A stretch of 64,000 nucleotides of DNA from Silvimonas amylolytica (GCF_014645555.1 NZ_BMLY01000006.1:124001-188000); one strand, 5' to 3'; positions 8,938-17,083 are shown, numbered from the stretch's first letter. Notes: generated from the letters alone by a model not told the origin. Made by a program: numbers and translations.

Positions 8938-9633
8938 ATGAACCTCAACGCGGATATCACCATACCAGCGCTGGAGCACAACACGCCCGATGCCTGGCTG
9001 GCCACGCCGCAAGCGGGCGTCACGCGGCGTCCGCTTTTTCGTATTGGCGATGAGATTGCCCAGGCTACCTCGCTCGTCCGTTACGCCCCACAGAGCCGCT
9101 TTCATGCCCACGAACATCAAGGTGGAGAGGAAATCCTGGTGATCGAGGGCACCTTCAGTGATGAACACGGTGATTTCCCCGCGGGCACTTATTTCAGGAA
9201 CCCGCCCGGTACACAGCACAGCCCGTACACCAAAGAGGGTTGTCTGTTGTTGGTCCGGCTTTGGCAGTTTGATCCAGCCGACCAGCAGAGTGTCGTGTTG
9301 TCGCTACCCGTCTGGCCGTTCGTGGGGTCACTCGGTCCCACACAAAAACAGGACTGGCCGGCTCATGTCAGTGGCACGGAGAGTGTACGGCTGGCGTTCT
9401 GGCCTGCGGGCCAGAGAGTCGTGGAAAATGTCCCCGGTGGGGGTGAGTGGCTGGTGCTGCAGGGGGATTGTGTCATCGGGCAAAACTACCTCCGGGCACA
9501 TTCCTGGTATCGATTGCCATGTGGTGCTGCGCTGGATGCCACGGCGGGTGAAGAGGGCGTATGGGTCTGGGCGAAAACCGGGCATTTGCGTGATCTGCCG
9601 CCACCGCCGGTTGCCAGCGTAAAAACAGGTTGA
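8938..9633 (+). CDS. ChrR-like double-cupin protein
   Basis: Small beta-barrel metal-binding protein of 231 residues. The first cupin (residues about 25–115) carries FHAHEHQGGEEILVIEGTF and later GTQHSPYTKEGCLLL, the metal-ligand pattern of the ChrR cupin. A second, degenerate cupin half follows (residues about 145–220: GGGEWLVLQGDCVIG, SWYRLPCG). The zinc-binding anti-sigma N-terminal domain of true ChrR is absent and no ECF sigma gene is adjacent, so an enzymatic or sensing role is more likely than sigma control. The start is one base after the amine oxidase stop, which implies coupling. Confidence 0.78.
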   Translation: MNLNADITIPALEHNTPDAWLATPQAGVTRRPLFRIGDEIAQATSLVRYAPQSRFHAHEHQGGEEILVIEGTFSDEHGDFPAGTYFRNPPGTQHSPYTKEGCLLLVRLWQFDPADQQSVVLSLPVWPFVGSLGPTQKQDWPAHVSGTESVRLAFWPAGQRVVENVPGGGEWLVLQGDCVIGQNYLRAHSWYRLPCGAALDATAGEEGVWVWAKTGHLRDLPPPPVASVKTG

Positions 9634-9640
9634 ACAAGAT

Positions 9641-10552
9641 ATGTCTTCACTGGCTTATCTCAACGCGCTGCGCGCATTTGAAGCAACGGCCCGCCACCAG
9701 GGGTTTGCCGGCGCGGCCGCAGAACTCAACGTCACGCCAGCGGCAGTGGGGCAACAAGTGCGCAGCCTGGAAGCGTGGCTGGGTATCACGTTGTTCAATC
9801 GGGCCAGCAGCGGCAGCCACCGCATGACACTGACCGACGCTGCCCGTGCGGCATTGCCGGATATTCAGGAAGGGTTTGCCCGGCTTTCGGTCGGACTCTC
9901 CAGACTGAAAGACGCACGTGCCCATGCTTGCCTGACAGTGACCGTGAGCCCGGCGTTTGCGGCCAAATGGCTCTTACCCAGAATCGACCGTTTTCAGGCT
10001 TTGCAGCCAGAAATGGATGTTCTGCTGGATACCAATACCAGAGCGGTCGATTTTCTGACTGAGCGCATAGATATTGGTGTTCGCTATGGCGGCGGGAAAT
10101 GGCCTGGGCTAACTGCCACGTTGTTGATGGAAGAATCGGTTTTTCCAGTCTGTGCGCCCCATTATCCCTTGCTGAAACAGGGGCAGCTGGATGCAAACGC
10201 GCTAGCGCAGAGCACCTTGCTGCATGATGTTTCCATGGCTGCAGATCCGGCATACCCCACCTGGCGGCGCTGGCTGGATGAAGCGGGTTATCAAAATGTG
10301 CCAGCGGACCATGGATTGCGTATCAACAATGCGGCTGCCGTGGTGCAAGCCGCGCTGGAAGGCAGGGGGCTGGCACTGGGGCGTAGTGTTATGGTACGGG
10401 ATGATCTGGCGGCGGGCCGGTTGATTCGTCCATTTGGCGAGGCGACCAGCCCGGTGCCGAGTGCGTATTACATCGTGCATCGCCTGGAAAGCGGTGGTCT
10501 GGATAAGGTGCAGGCGTTTCGGGACTGGTTGCTTGCCGAGGCCGCACAGTAA
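9641..10552 (+). CDS. LysR-family transcriptional regulator (GcvA-like)
   Basis: DNA-binding regulator of 303 residues. The N-terminal winged helix reads LNALRAFEATARHQGFAGAA, AAELNVTPAAVGQQVRSLE and LFNRASSG; the rest is a substrate-binding-type effector domain. The form AAVGQQVRSLE and the length resemble the GcvA subgroup. It is seven bases after the cupin gene and in the same direction. That is unusual for LysR genes, which are commonly divergent from their targets, and suggests that it is made with the operon it may control. Confidence 0.85.
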   Translation: MSSLAYLNALRAFEATARHQGFAGAAAELNVTPAAVGQQVRSLEAWLGITLFNRASSGSHRMTLTDAARAALPDIQEGFARLSVGLSRLKDARAHACLTVTVSPAFAAKWLLPRIDRFQALQPEMDVLLDTNTRAVDFLTERIDIGVRYGGGKWPGLTATLLMEESVFPVCAPHYPLLKQGQLDANALAQSTLLHDVSMAADPAYPTWRRWLDEAGYQNVPADHGLRINNAAAVVQAALEGRGLALGRSVMVRDDLAAGRLIRPFGEATSPVPSAYYIVHRLESGGLDKVQAFRDWLLAEAAQ

Positions 10553-10603
10553 CCAGGAACTGGCCGGGTTGTACTTTCACACATTGCATCTTGTTTGTCG
10601 GAT

Positions 10604-11095
10604 ATGGATCTCAAACGCTGTTTCCCGCCCGTTGTTAACCCACGCACCCGGGTGCTGATTCTGGGTAGCTTGCCTGGTGAGGCCTCCCTGGCACAGCAGC
10701 AGTACTATGCGCATCCACAAAACCGGTTTTGGGAATTGCTGGGCGGCGTGATCGGGGAAGATTTGCGCACCCAAACCTATGACGCACGCCTTGGTACGCT
10801 TCTTGAGTACGGTGTTGGTCTGTGGGATGTTATTGCCGAAGCTGAGCGCAAAGGCAGTCTGGATGCTGCAATCCGCAACCATTCCCACAACGCACTGACG
10901 GAGCTGATTGCAACCCTGCCAGCATTGAAGGTCGTCGCGTTCAATGGGGGTACCTCTGCGCGCCTCGGCCGTAAACAACTGCACGCGATTGAAGGCTTGC
11001 AGCTGCTCGATCTACCTTCATCCAGCCCGGCTTATACACTGGCGTTCGCGCAAAAGCTGGAAAGCTGGCGCAGATTGGGTACCTGGCTGCAATAG
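10604..11095 (+). CDS. DNA-deoxyinosine glycosylase (uracil-DNA glycosylase superfamily)
   Basis: Base-excision repair enzyme that removes hypoxanthine or related deaminated bases. It has 163 residues, the usual size of the small hypoxanthine-DNA glycosylase branch. The diagnostic N-terminal block contains LILGSLPGEASL and YYAHPQNRFWELLGG, and the C-terminal block LDLPSSSPAYTL corresponds to the superfamily's second active-site motif. The start is uncertain: ATG 10604 is preferred over TTG 10595, and neither has a clear ribosome site. The gene stands alone between the LysR gene and a small ORF. Confidence 0.82.
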   Translation: MDLKRCFPPVVNPRTRVLILGSLPGEASLAQQQYYAHPQNRFWELLGGVIGEDLRTQTYDARLGTLLEYGVGLWDVIAEAERKGSLDAAIRNHSHNALTELIATLPALKVVAFNGGTSARLGRKQLHAIEGLQLLDLPSSSPAYTLAFAQKLESWRRLGTWLQ

Positions 11096-11172
11096 CGCCC
11101 ACGGGATCAGCTTGAAAGCTCGGGGATGTTCAGCATGCTATGTGAATAATTGCCGAGGCAAGGTGTGAGTTT

Positions 11173-11225
11173 TACGTAGTTTTGTTTTTCGTGTTGATTC
11201 ATTATGTACGTAACAAAACTACTTA
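11173..11225 (+). promoter_or_regulatory. Interrupted inverted repeat upstream of a 29-residue ORF
   Basis: TACGTAGTTTTGT (11173–11185) and ACAAAACTACTTA (11213–11225) are complementary at 12 of 13 positions across 27 bases, ending 16 bases before the small ORF's start codon. It could be an operator or an mRNA hairpin that holds the ribosome site. No confident -35/-10 pair is seen. Confidence 0.45.
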
Positions 11226-11241
11226 ATGAACGGAGAACATC

Positions 11242-11331
11242 ATGCGTACATTGATCCAGTGGCTGCAACAAACAGGCGAACTGATGCTGCAACATCGTTA
11301 TCAATATGTGACCCGCAAAGTCACGCTCTAA
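11242..11331 (+). CDS. Small ORF, 29 residues, unknown function
   Basis: A short reading frame starting MRTLIQWLQQTGELMLQ and ending RYQYVTRKVTL. It has a good ribosome site (CGGAGAA, GGAG at 11232–11235, six bases before ATG), an inverted repeat just upstream and a strong terminator 40 bases downstream, so it looks like a complete transcription unit. The peptide is basic, has no signal or membrane segment, and its first half could form an amphipathic helix. I do not recognise a family. It could also be a small RNA gene in which the ORF is incidental. Confidence 0.5.
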   Translation: MRTLIQWLQQTGELMLQHRYQYVTRKVTL

Positions 11332-11370
11332 CCAGATAACAGGGGATGGCGGCGACGGCCGCCAAATGTA

Positions 11371-11403
11371 AAACGCCACCATGAATGATTCATGGTGGCG
11401 TTT
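11371..11403. terminator. Bidirectional terminator
   Basis: Perfect 15-bp stem (11371–11385 with 11389–11403, loop TGA), beginning AAACGCC and ending GGCGTTT, so each strand ends in a short T-run. It lies between the 29-residue ORF and the oppositely directed chemoreceptor gene and can serve both. Confidence 0.8.
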
Positions 11404-11437
11404 GTGTTTGTGCGCTTCAGAACCTGGAGCCAGACGA

Positions 11438-13240
11438 TCAGGTTTTCTGGTCGAGCATCTGGCTTGCATCAAAACCCAGGCGCAAACCGCCCCAATGGCG
11501 ACCGTTGATGTAAATGGGCACGTCCAGTTCAGTCATGATCTCGCCGGTATCGCGCACATAGGTTTGCAGCAAGAAGCGCTGCGTATTGCGCGCGGCGCGC
11601 AGGCCTGCCGGATCGTTGAAAATACGTTTGTCGCGGCTATTGACCAGATCGGTTGCCTTGTCACCCGTGGGGGCTTTGGAATACCAGCTGTTGTGCGTGG
11701 GGCCGTAGCCGTTGGTATCCACTGCCAGCACGAACTTGCCGCCAATCGCGCTACGGGCCAACTGATCGTAAATCGGCTGTATTTCGGTCTCAAACCGGTT
11801 GTCGTAGGACGTCTTGTATTTGGCAGGAGATGTCCCGGTTATGGCCTGATATTGCTGGTCAAACACGTTGACACCCTGGCGACTCATCGCTTCGATCCGT
11901 GTCTGAACTTCGTCGCGTGCCTTGCTGGCTTTCTGGATATTGGCATCCAGATTGCCCTGGCCGACCGTAAAGCGGCCAATCAATGCCTGCACTTGTTCGG
12001 CAGCCCGGGCCAGCCCTTGAGAGGACTCCGCCGAGCCCGCCATGCGTTCATTTACCTTGAGCGATAGCTGGTGGATTTCCGACACATTGGCATTCACCAC
12101 GTTGTTGGCCTCGGTGAATTCTTCCAGTGTCGAAGCAATGCCCACCAAGGCTGAAGAGGTCGATTCAAAATCCGTCATCATGCGCTGGAACTGGCCTGAG
12201 GCTTTTTCCACGACCGAGCGCGTCAGTTGGGCATCGTGCGTGATCACATGCGTTTCTTCGCGGGTATGCGCCACTTCGTTCAGCATGTTGTCGATATCAC
12301 GTGAGATATCATCTGTCGCTTCGCCGACTTTTTCTGCCAGTTTGCGAACTTCATCGGCCACTACTGCAAAGCCGCGGCCAGTTTCTCCTGCGCGGGCGGC
12401 TTCAATGGCCGCATTCAATGCCAGCAAATTGGTTTGACCAGAGATTTCCTTGATCAAATCAACAATGGCTTTGATGCTGGCTGAACGCTGATTGAGGCCG
12501 TCTACCGTTTCGTTAAAGCTGGACATTCGCAGGCTGATGGCGTTGATCCGGTCTGTGACGTCCTGCAGTTCCGCATAAGAGGCGCGGGCCATTTCCAGGT
12601 TATGCGTTGTAGAACCTGAAATTTCTTGCGTCCGGTGTGAGACATCGTTAATGCCCACGGTAGTGCTATCGCTGGCTGCAACCACTTTTTGTGCCAGCGC
12701 ATCTTGCTGATGTGCAGACTGGGCTGAGTCGCTGATGCTCTTCATGGAGCGCGCAGCCTCCAGCGCAATCCCGACAGTCATGGTCTGCACGCTGGCGATG
12801 ATTTCGCGTTGTTTGGCCAGGAAGCGGTTACAGGCGCCAGCCAGTGCTGCAATTTCGTCACTCGTAATGACGGGCACATCACGCGACAAATCGCCTTCGC
12901 CGCCGGCTACATCGTTGAGTACCTTGGTGATCGCCAATACCGGGCGGGCGATCCAGAAACGGAAGTAAACCACCTGCACAGTAATGAAGACGGCCGACAG
13001 AATGGTCAGCACCCATGCCCAGACATACAGGCTGTCAAAGCTGGCGGTCAGGCGGCCAACGGCCGATTCGGTCAGGCCAAGGCTGTGCGCGGTCTGGGCT
13101 AGTTCACTACTGGCAAGGCTGGTGACAATCAGAAGGATGACCGGTGCGGCCAGCAAGAGATACAGAAAGGCGAACTTGCGGGTCAGCGTTTGGAGCAAAG
13201 ATCGCTCAAGCGCGGCGTGAAAATGGCTCCACCACTGCAT
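11438..13240 (-). CDS. Methyl-accepting chemotaxis protein with C-terminal sensor domain
   Basis: Chemoreceptor of 600 residues. A membrane segment lies near residues 24–43 and a second near 75–95, with only about 30 residues between them, too short for a normal periplasmic ligand domain. A HAMP region follows, then the signalling hairpin with the hallmark tip [20 protein letters not shown] and [14 protein letters not shown] near residues 270–310. After the coiled coil, about 140 residues (from about 460) form an extra globular domain with [35 protein letters not shown] and [10 protein letters not shown], which looks like a Cache/PAS-type sensor placed after the signalling domain. It is monocistronic, and its ligand is unknown. 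Confidence 0.9.
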   Translation of the reverse strand: MQWWSHFHAALERSLLQTLTRKFAFLYLLLAAPVILLIVTSLASSELAQTAHSLGLTESAVGRLTASFDSLYVWAWVLTILSAVFITVQVVYFRFWIARPVLAITKVLNDVAGGEGDLSRDVPVITSDEIAALAGACNRFLAKQREIIASVQTMTVGIALEAARSMKSISDSAQSAHQQDALAQKVVAASDSTTVGINDVSHRTQEISGSTTHNLEMARASYAELQDVTDRINAISLRMSSFNETVDGLNQRSASIKAIVDLIKEISGQTNLLALNAAIEAARAGETGRGFAVVADEVRKLAEKVGEATDDISRDIDNMLNEVAHTREETHVITHDAQLTRSVVEKASGQFQRMMTDFESTSSALVGIASTLEEFTEANNVVNANVSEIHQLSLKVNERMAGSAESSQGLARAAEQVQALIGRFTVGQGNLDANIQKASKARDEVQTRIEAMSRQGVNVFDQQYQAITGTSPAKYKTSYDNRFETEIQPIYDQLARSAIGGKFVLAVDTNGYGPTHNSWYSKAPTGDKATDLVNSRDKRIFNDPAGLRAARNTQRFLLQTYVRDTGEIMTELDVPIYINGRHWGGLRLGFDASQMLDQKT

Positions 13241-13406
13241 AGCGGACTCCCCAGTTATAAATCTGCTTTTTTGCAGATCCTTTATTTTATTGGATATTTC
13301 AATCCGGCTTGACTGATGAATCTATCGGCTGGACTGATAGAAACTTGATGTCACGCCGGAAGCAGGTCGTGTGCGGCTTACCCCGGCCGGTGACCGGGGC
13401 GGTACA

Positions 13407-13820
13407 TCAAACAGCAAAAGCGGTTTGCAGATCTTCCAGATTCAGGCGCCAGTACTTAAGCATGTGGCGGAAAACGGCCAGCTCAACATTGGAAAAATCG
13501 TTGTCAGCTTTGGCGATGCCCAATGCAATGGCGGCCAGCATCAGGCGCTTGCGGGGTTCATCCACGGCATCGAGCATCTGGTCAATGCGTTCGCGGTCTA
13601 CAAGGCGGATGTTGCCGTCTTCAGAGGCGTCGTCAGAGACATCATTGCAATAATCCTGGAAGACCTGGATGAAGGCCTTGCGGCTAATGCCCAAGGCTTC
13701 ATAGACACGCTTGTGTTCCAGTTCATCAATTTCGGCGGGGTCGAAATTGCCATCGCACATCATCTGCATGACCAGAATGCGCGCCATCGCTTCTGCGCTG
13801 TTGCTGGGATACTTTTTCAT
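13407..13820 (-). CDS. TerB-like protein
   Basis: Soluble helical protein of 137 residues. The N-terminal part (AEAMARILVMQMMCDGNFDP, then EIDELEHKRVYEALG) and the later KRLMLAAIALGIAKAD with ELAVFRHMLKYW fit the acidic TerB fold. TerB-fold proteins are linked to tellurite or stress responses, but isolated ones such as this have no assigned function. The start overlaps the stop of the upstream thioesterase gene (13817–13820), so the two are probably coupled. Confidence 0.68.
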   Translation of the reverse strand: MKKYPSNSAEAMARILVMQMMCDGNFDPAEIDELEHKRVYEALGISRKAFIQVFQDYCNDVSDDASEDGNIRLVDRERIDQMLDAVDEPRKRLMLAAIALGIAKADNDFSNVELAVFRHMLKYWRLNLEDLQTAFAV

Positions 13821-14272
13821 GTTGTTTCAGTCCTGTCGATATTGAGCCGGTCTGACCATGCCTTGGGCATGTTCTGTAGTTTGCGAGAATCATAATCAAA
13901 GAACGCAATGCCGGTTCTTGCCGTTGCAACCAGCCGTGGCGCCACACCTGCCTGGATGGCGTGTACCACGTAATAAAGAACATATCCCGCGCGCCAGGGT
14001 TCGGCGGCGGTCATGGCGATAGAAAGGCGCTCACCCAGGAAGCCTTCACTATGAAACGTCATGGCAACGTCATTAAGGATGATGCCAGGGGTGTTCGCAT
14101 CCCCCAATTCGGTATTTCCGTAATGCGCCAGATATTTCACCCGCGCTTCATGCAACATGCCCAGCAATTCGACATTGCCAAGATGAGCACCGTAGTTCAG
14201 ATCAGTGACACGAATATCAAGTTCCACGGTCAGATCAACATATTCGGGCGGAGTGAGTTTGATTCTGGTCAT
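13817..14272 (-). CDS. Hotdog-fold thioesterase family protein
   Basis: Protein of 151 residues with the acyl-CoA thioesterase signature VTDLNYGAHLGNVELLGMLH near residue 22 (catalytic-loop aspartate or asparagine followed by the long helix), then FHSEGFLGERLSI and TARTGIAFFDYDS, as in 4-hydroxybenzoyl-CoA thioesterase-like proteins. It probably hydrolyses an acyl-CoA or acyl-carrier thioester; the substrate cannot be told. It is cotranscribed with the TerB-like gene downstream and divergent from the universal stress gene at 14404. Confidence 0.8.
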   Translation of the reverse strand: MTRIKLTPPEYVDLTVELDIRVTDLNYGAHLGNVELLGMLHEARVKYLAHYGNTELGDANTPGIILNDVAMTFHSEGFLGERLSIAMTAAEPWRAGYVLYYVVHAIQAGVAPRLVATARTGIAFFDYDSRKLQNMPKAWSDRLNIDRTETT

Positions 14273-14403
14273 TGGTTAAAAGCCGAAAGCTGTAAAATTT
14301 ACGTGCCAATCGAGTGTATTCGGATGCCTCGGCCCCCGCAACCGGCCAGTCGCGATCTGCTAGACTTCCGTATAGATCAGCATTTTCAGCAAGGGGAGGT
14401 TGT

Positions 14404-14856
14404 ATGTATCAGCGCATTCTTGTTCCGGTTGATGACAGTGATACCAGCGCCGCAGCACTGCGTGAGTCCATTCGTCTTGCGATAGATCAGAAGGCTGTTG
14501 TTCGCCTCGTGCATGTTATTGATCTGGCGCAGTTCGCGTGGAGTGCAAACGAGTTTCTTGATGTGCCTCAACTTCAAGATTCCTTGCGCAAGAGTGGCGA
14601 GCAGCTTCTCGTCAAATATGTCGACGCGCTGAAACAGCAGGGCGTCAATTGCGAGTCAGGCTTGCTGGAAGCGTGGGGTGGCAACCTTGCCCGCGCCATT
14701 GTGGATGATGCCTCTGAGTGGAATGCAGACGTAATCGTCATGGGTACGCATGGCTACAGTGGACTCACGCATTTGTTGCTGGGGAGTGTCGCGGAGGGTG
14801 TTATGCGCCATACCCGCATTCCTACCTTGCTGGTGAGAGCGCCGGCACATGGCTGA
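14404..14856 (+). CDS. Universal stress protein (UspA family)
   Basis: Cytoplasmic stress protein of 150 residues. It begins MYQRILVPVDDSDTSAAAL and ends with the ATP-binding pattern MGTHGYSGLTHLLLGSVAE followed by PTLLVRAP, so it belongs to the nucleotide-binding branch. ATG 14404 is favoured by the strong ribosome site GGGGAGG (14393–14399). Its last eight bases overlap the start of the radical SAM gene, so the pair is likely translated together. Confidence 0.9.
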   Translation: MYQRILVPVDDSDTSAAALRESIRLAIDQKAVVRLVHVIDLAQFAWSANEFLDVPQLQDSLRKSGEQLLVKYVDALKQQGVNCESGLLEAWGGNLARAIVDDASEWNADVIVMGTHGYSGLTHLLLGSVAEGVMRHTRIPTLLVRAPAHG

Positions 14857-15715
14857 CGGATTTCCGGTGCGCGTGTTGCGGGTGTCTGATCACTCCCGCG
14901 ATAGCGCTGGCTTTACCTATGTGTACCCCGTTGTTTCCCGCCGCGCCGGTGGGGTCTCAATCGGCATCAATCTGAACCCGAATAACGCCTGTAACTGGCG
15001 TTGTTTGTATTGCCAGGTGCCGGATCTGAAGCGTGGCGGCCCGCCGCCGATTGATCTGGCACAACTGGAAGATGAACTCGCCACCATGCTGCATCAAATT
15101 GTTGATGGCGATTTCATGCAGGAGCGCGTGCCTGTCGAGTTGCGTCGGCTCAACGATGTGGCGTTCTCGGGCAACGGTGAGCCCACCATGAGCCCGGAAT
15201 TTGGTCACGCTTTGCAAATTGTTGAGCGCCAGTTGCAAGCCTTTGGGCTGCTGGGGAAAATCAAGATCGTACTGATTACCAACGGCAGCCAGTTATACAA
15301 ACCTGAAGTGCTGGATGTAGTCGGGCAGATGGGCAAGATCAATGGCGAGTTGTGGTTCAAGGTTGACCGCGCGCCGCAAGACGGCTTTGCCGTGGTCAAT
15401 CAGGTGCAGTTGAATCGGGCAGCGGTGATCCGTCACCTGATCGCGGCCAGTGAACGCTGCGCCACCTGGTTGCAAACCTGTATGTTCGAGCTGGATGGTG
15501 CCTTACCCACTGAGGTGGAAGTATCGGCTTATGTCGCGTTTGTTGAGGAACTGAAAGCGCAAGCGCCAGGTTTGAAGGGGGTTTTGCTGTATGGGTTGGC
15601 CCGGCCATCCATGCAGCCAGAAGCACCGCGCTTGAAAGCTGCGCCTGCAGAATGGATGAAGGCCCTGGCTGAACGGATTTCAGCACAGGGCCTTGAGGTA
15701 AAACTAAGCATCTAG
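14849..15715 (+). CDS. Radical SAM protein
   Basis: Predicted iron-sulphur, S-adenosylmethionine-dependent enzyme of 288 residues. The cluster motif CNWRCLYC (CxxxCxxC, residues 48–55) is intact, and VAFSGNGEPTMSPEF is the GGE-like SAM-binding motif. It lacks an obvious C-terminal SPASM or TRAM domain. The general form (NPNNACNWRCLYCQVP) matches uncharacterised radical SAM proteins of proteobacteria; the substrate is unknown. It is coupled to the upstream universal stress gene by an 8-base overlap, and a long inverted repeat starts at its last base. Confidence 0.85.
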   Translation: MADGFPVRVLRVSDHSRDSAGFTYVYPVVSRRAGGVSIGINLNPNNACNWRCLYCQVPDLKRGGPPPIDLAQLEDELATMLHQIVDGDFMQERVPVELRRLNDVAFSGNGEPTMSPEFGHALQIVERQLQAFGLLGKIKIVLITNGSQLYKPEVLDVVGQMGKINGELWFKVDRAPQDGFAVVNQVQLNRAAVIRHLIAASERCATWLQTCMFELDGALPTEVEVSAYVAFVEELKAQAPGLKGVLLYGLARPSMQPEAPRLKAAPAEWMKALAERISAQGLEVKLSI

Positions 15716-15778
15716 AGCGGTTAACAAAATCCTGCCAGTTGCCGTTGGCACCGCCATGCGGGATTTTGTTAACCGCTC
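15715..15778. repeat. Long inverted repeat between convergent genes
   Basis: The 21-base arms (15715–15735 and 15758–15778) match at 20 positions, the odd pair being G–U in RNA, around a 22-base spacer. Each arm contains GGTTAAC. There is no T-run, but convergent placement between the radical SAM and XRE genes suits a transcription stop. A second small hairpin GGGGCA/TGCCCC follows at 15780–15795. Confidence 0.65.
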
Positions 15779-15802
15779 AGGGGCAAAAGTGCCCCGCACC
15801 GT

Positions 15803-16126
15803 TTAACGGGCCAGTGCGCCGGCCATGGTAAAACGGGTTTGATGCTTTTCGCGTTCGCGTGCAGCAGAGCGCAGGGTGTCCAGCAGCTCAGGTTTGTGTT
15901 CACGCAGGTAGCGCATCACTTGAAAGTCTTCCCGGGTCAGTTCTTCCAGGTTGATCTGTTCAATGTGGACGACGCGCAAAAGTTCGCGAACCGGACGCGG
16001 CATGTTACGGCCGCTTTCGTAGCGGGAACCGCCACTTTGGGTTACGCCGATCTTGCTCCAGAATTCTTGCTGGTTCATTCCGAGCTGGCGGCGGACTTCC
16101 CGTGGATTGACTGCATTATTCGCCAT
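15803..16126 (-). CDS. Small XRE-family transcriptional regulator
   Basis: DNA-binding protein of 107 residues. The helix-turn-helix spans about residues 8–45 (REVRRQLGMNQQEFWSKIGV, then TQSGGSRYESGRNMPRPV), followed by a helical tail LTREDFQVMRYLREHKPELL. There is a good ribosome site (AAAGGAGG on the minus strand just before the start). It is divergent from the DUF455 gene, with several perfect palindromes between the two, so self-regulation and control of the neighbour are plausible. It is not linked to a recognisable toxin gene. Confidence 0.85.
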   Translation of the reverse strand: MANNAVNPREVRRQLGMNQQEFWSKIGVTQSGGSRYESGRNMPRPVRELLRVVHIEQINLEELTREDFQVMRYLREHKPELLDTLRSAAREREKHQTRFTMAGALAR

Positions 16127-16169
16127 GGTAGGCCTCCTTTGTCATGCCATGCTGGATGGCTAAAAAACT

Positions 16170-16241
16170 ATGACGTCATCTTATCGCCATATGCCAAGAG
16201 GAATACGTGACTATTCCTGATTTTGCTTTGTGATTAATCAC
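16170..16241. promoter_or_regulatory. Cluster of three palindromes, candidate operators
   Basis: The gap between the divergent XRE and DUF455 genes holds ATGACGTCAT (16170–16179), AGGAATA-N6-TATTCCT (16199–16218) and GTGATTAATCAC (16230–16241), all perfect. They sit where promoters for both genes must lie. Assigning any of them to the XRE protein is inference. Confidence 0.5.
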
Positions 16242-16277
16242 GGTTTGGTGATTGGAACTTGTTGAAAATAATGAGAA

Positions 16278-17060
16278 ATGTCTGATTTTCTTTTTGCAAT
16301 TGAATGTGCGCTCAAGAGCCGTGATCCAGCGGAAAAGGTGTCGCTCACGCGTTTTCTGACAAGTGCGCAAGTGCCACCGTCAGCGCCTGCTGCTGAACGT
16401 TTGCCGGCGCCAGGCCGGCCGGAAAAGCCGTTGCTGGTCATGCCGCGCGATGTCCCCAAGCGGGGGCTGGGGACGCCTGAAGGACGGGCAGCTTTACTGC
16501 ATGCGCTGGCACATATTGAGTTCAATGCCGTGAATCTGGCGCTGGATGCAATCTACCGTTTCCGGGACATGCCGCAGGCGTATTACGCGGACTGGTTGAA
16601 AGTGGCGCAAGAAGAGGCGTATCACTTCACGTTGCTGCGCGAATACCTGCAGGAACTGGGTTTTGATTACGGTGATTTCCCGGCCCACAACGGCTTGTGG
16701 GAAATGGCGCTACGCACGGATCACGATGTATTGATCCGCATGGCGCTGGTGCCGCGCGTACTGGAAGCCCGCGGCCTGGACGTCACTCCAGGGATTCAGG
16801 CCCGTTTGAAAGAAGTAGGCGATCGTCGCGCCATTGACATCCTGGCGATCATTTTGCGCGATGAGATTGGCCATGTAGAGGTTGGCAATCGCTGGTATCG
16901 CTGGTGTTGCGCGCAACGCGGGCTTGATCCCGTGCGGCATTTCATTGCCTTGTACCGGGAGTACGTCACACCGTTTGGTGGTCCGATGAACCGTGCGGCC
17001 CGGATAGCAGCCGGTTTCACTGAGGAAGAACTGGAATTGCTGGCTACGTTAAATAGCTAA
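16278..17060 (+). CDS. DUF455 ferritin-like protein
   Basis: Protein of 260 residues of the DUF455 family, related to the di-iron tRNA hydroxylase MiaE. Candidate di-iron ligands are visible in order: HIEFNAVNLALDA (about residue 80), EEAYHFTLLREYL (about 115), RVLEARGLD (about 158) and RDEIGHVEVG (about 195), the ExxH pairs expected of a ferritin-like four-helix bundle. The biochemical function of the family is not established to my knowledge. The start codon has only a weak ribosome site. The gene is monocistronic and divergent from the small XRE regulator. Confidence 0.85.
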   Translation: MSDFLFAIECALKSRDPAEKVSLTRFLTSAQVPPSAPAAERLPAPGRPEKPLLVMPRDVPKRGLGTPEGRAALLHALAHIEFNAVNLALDAIYRFRDMPQAYYADWLKVAQEEAYHFTLLREYLQELGFDYGDFPAHNGLWEMALRTDHDVLIRMALVPRVLEARGLDVTPGIQARLKEVGDRRAIDILAIILRDEIGHVEVGNRWYRWCCAQRGLDPVRHFIALYREYVTPFGGPMNRAARIAAGFTEEELELLATLNS

Positions 17061-17083
17061 ATACATAAGTGACGTCGGGGTGA

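Noticed and set aside
8938-10552. ECF sigma/anti-sigma pair suggested by the ChrR-like cupin
   Set aside because: No sigma factor gene is adjacent and the zinc anti-sigma domain is missing.
15803-16126. Antitoxin of a toxin–antitoxin pair
   Set aside because: The small XRE protein has no toxin-like partner on either side; DUF455 is a ferritin-like protein transcribed away from it.
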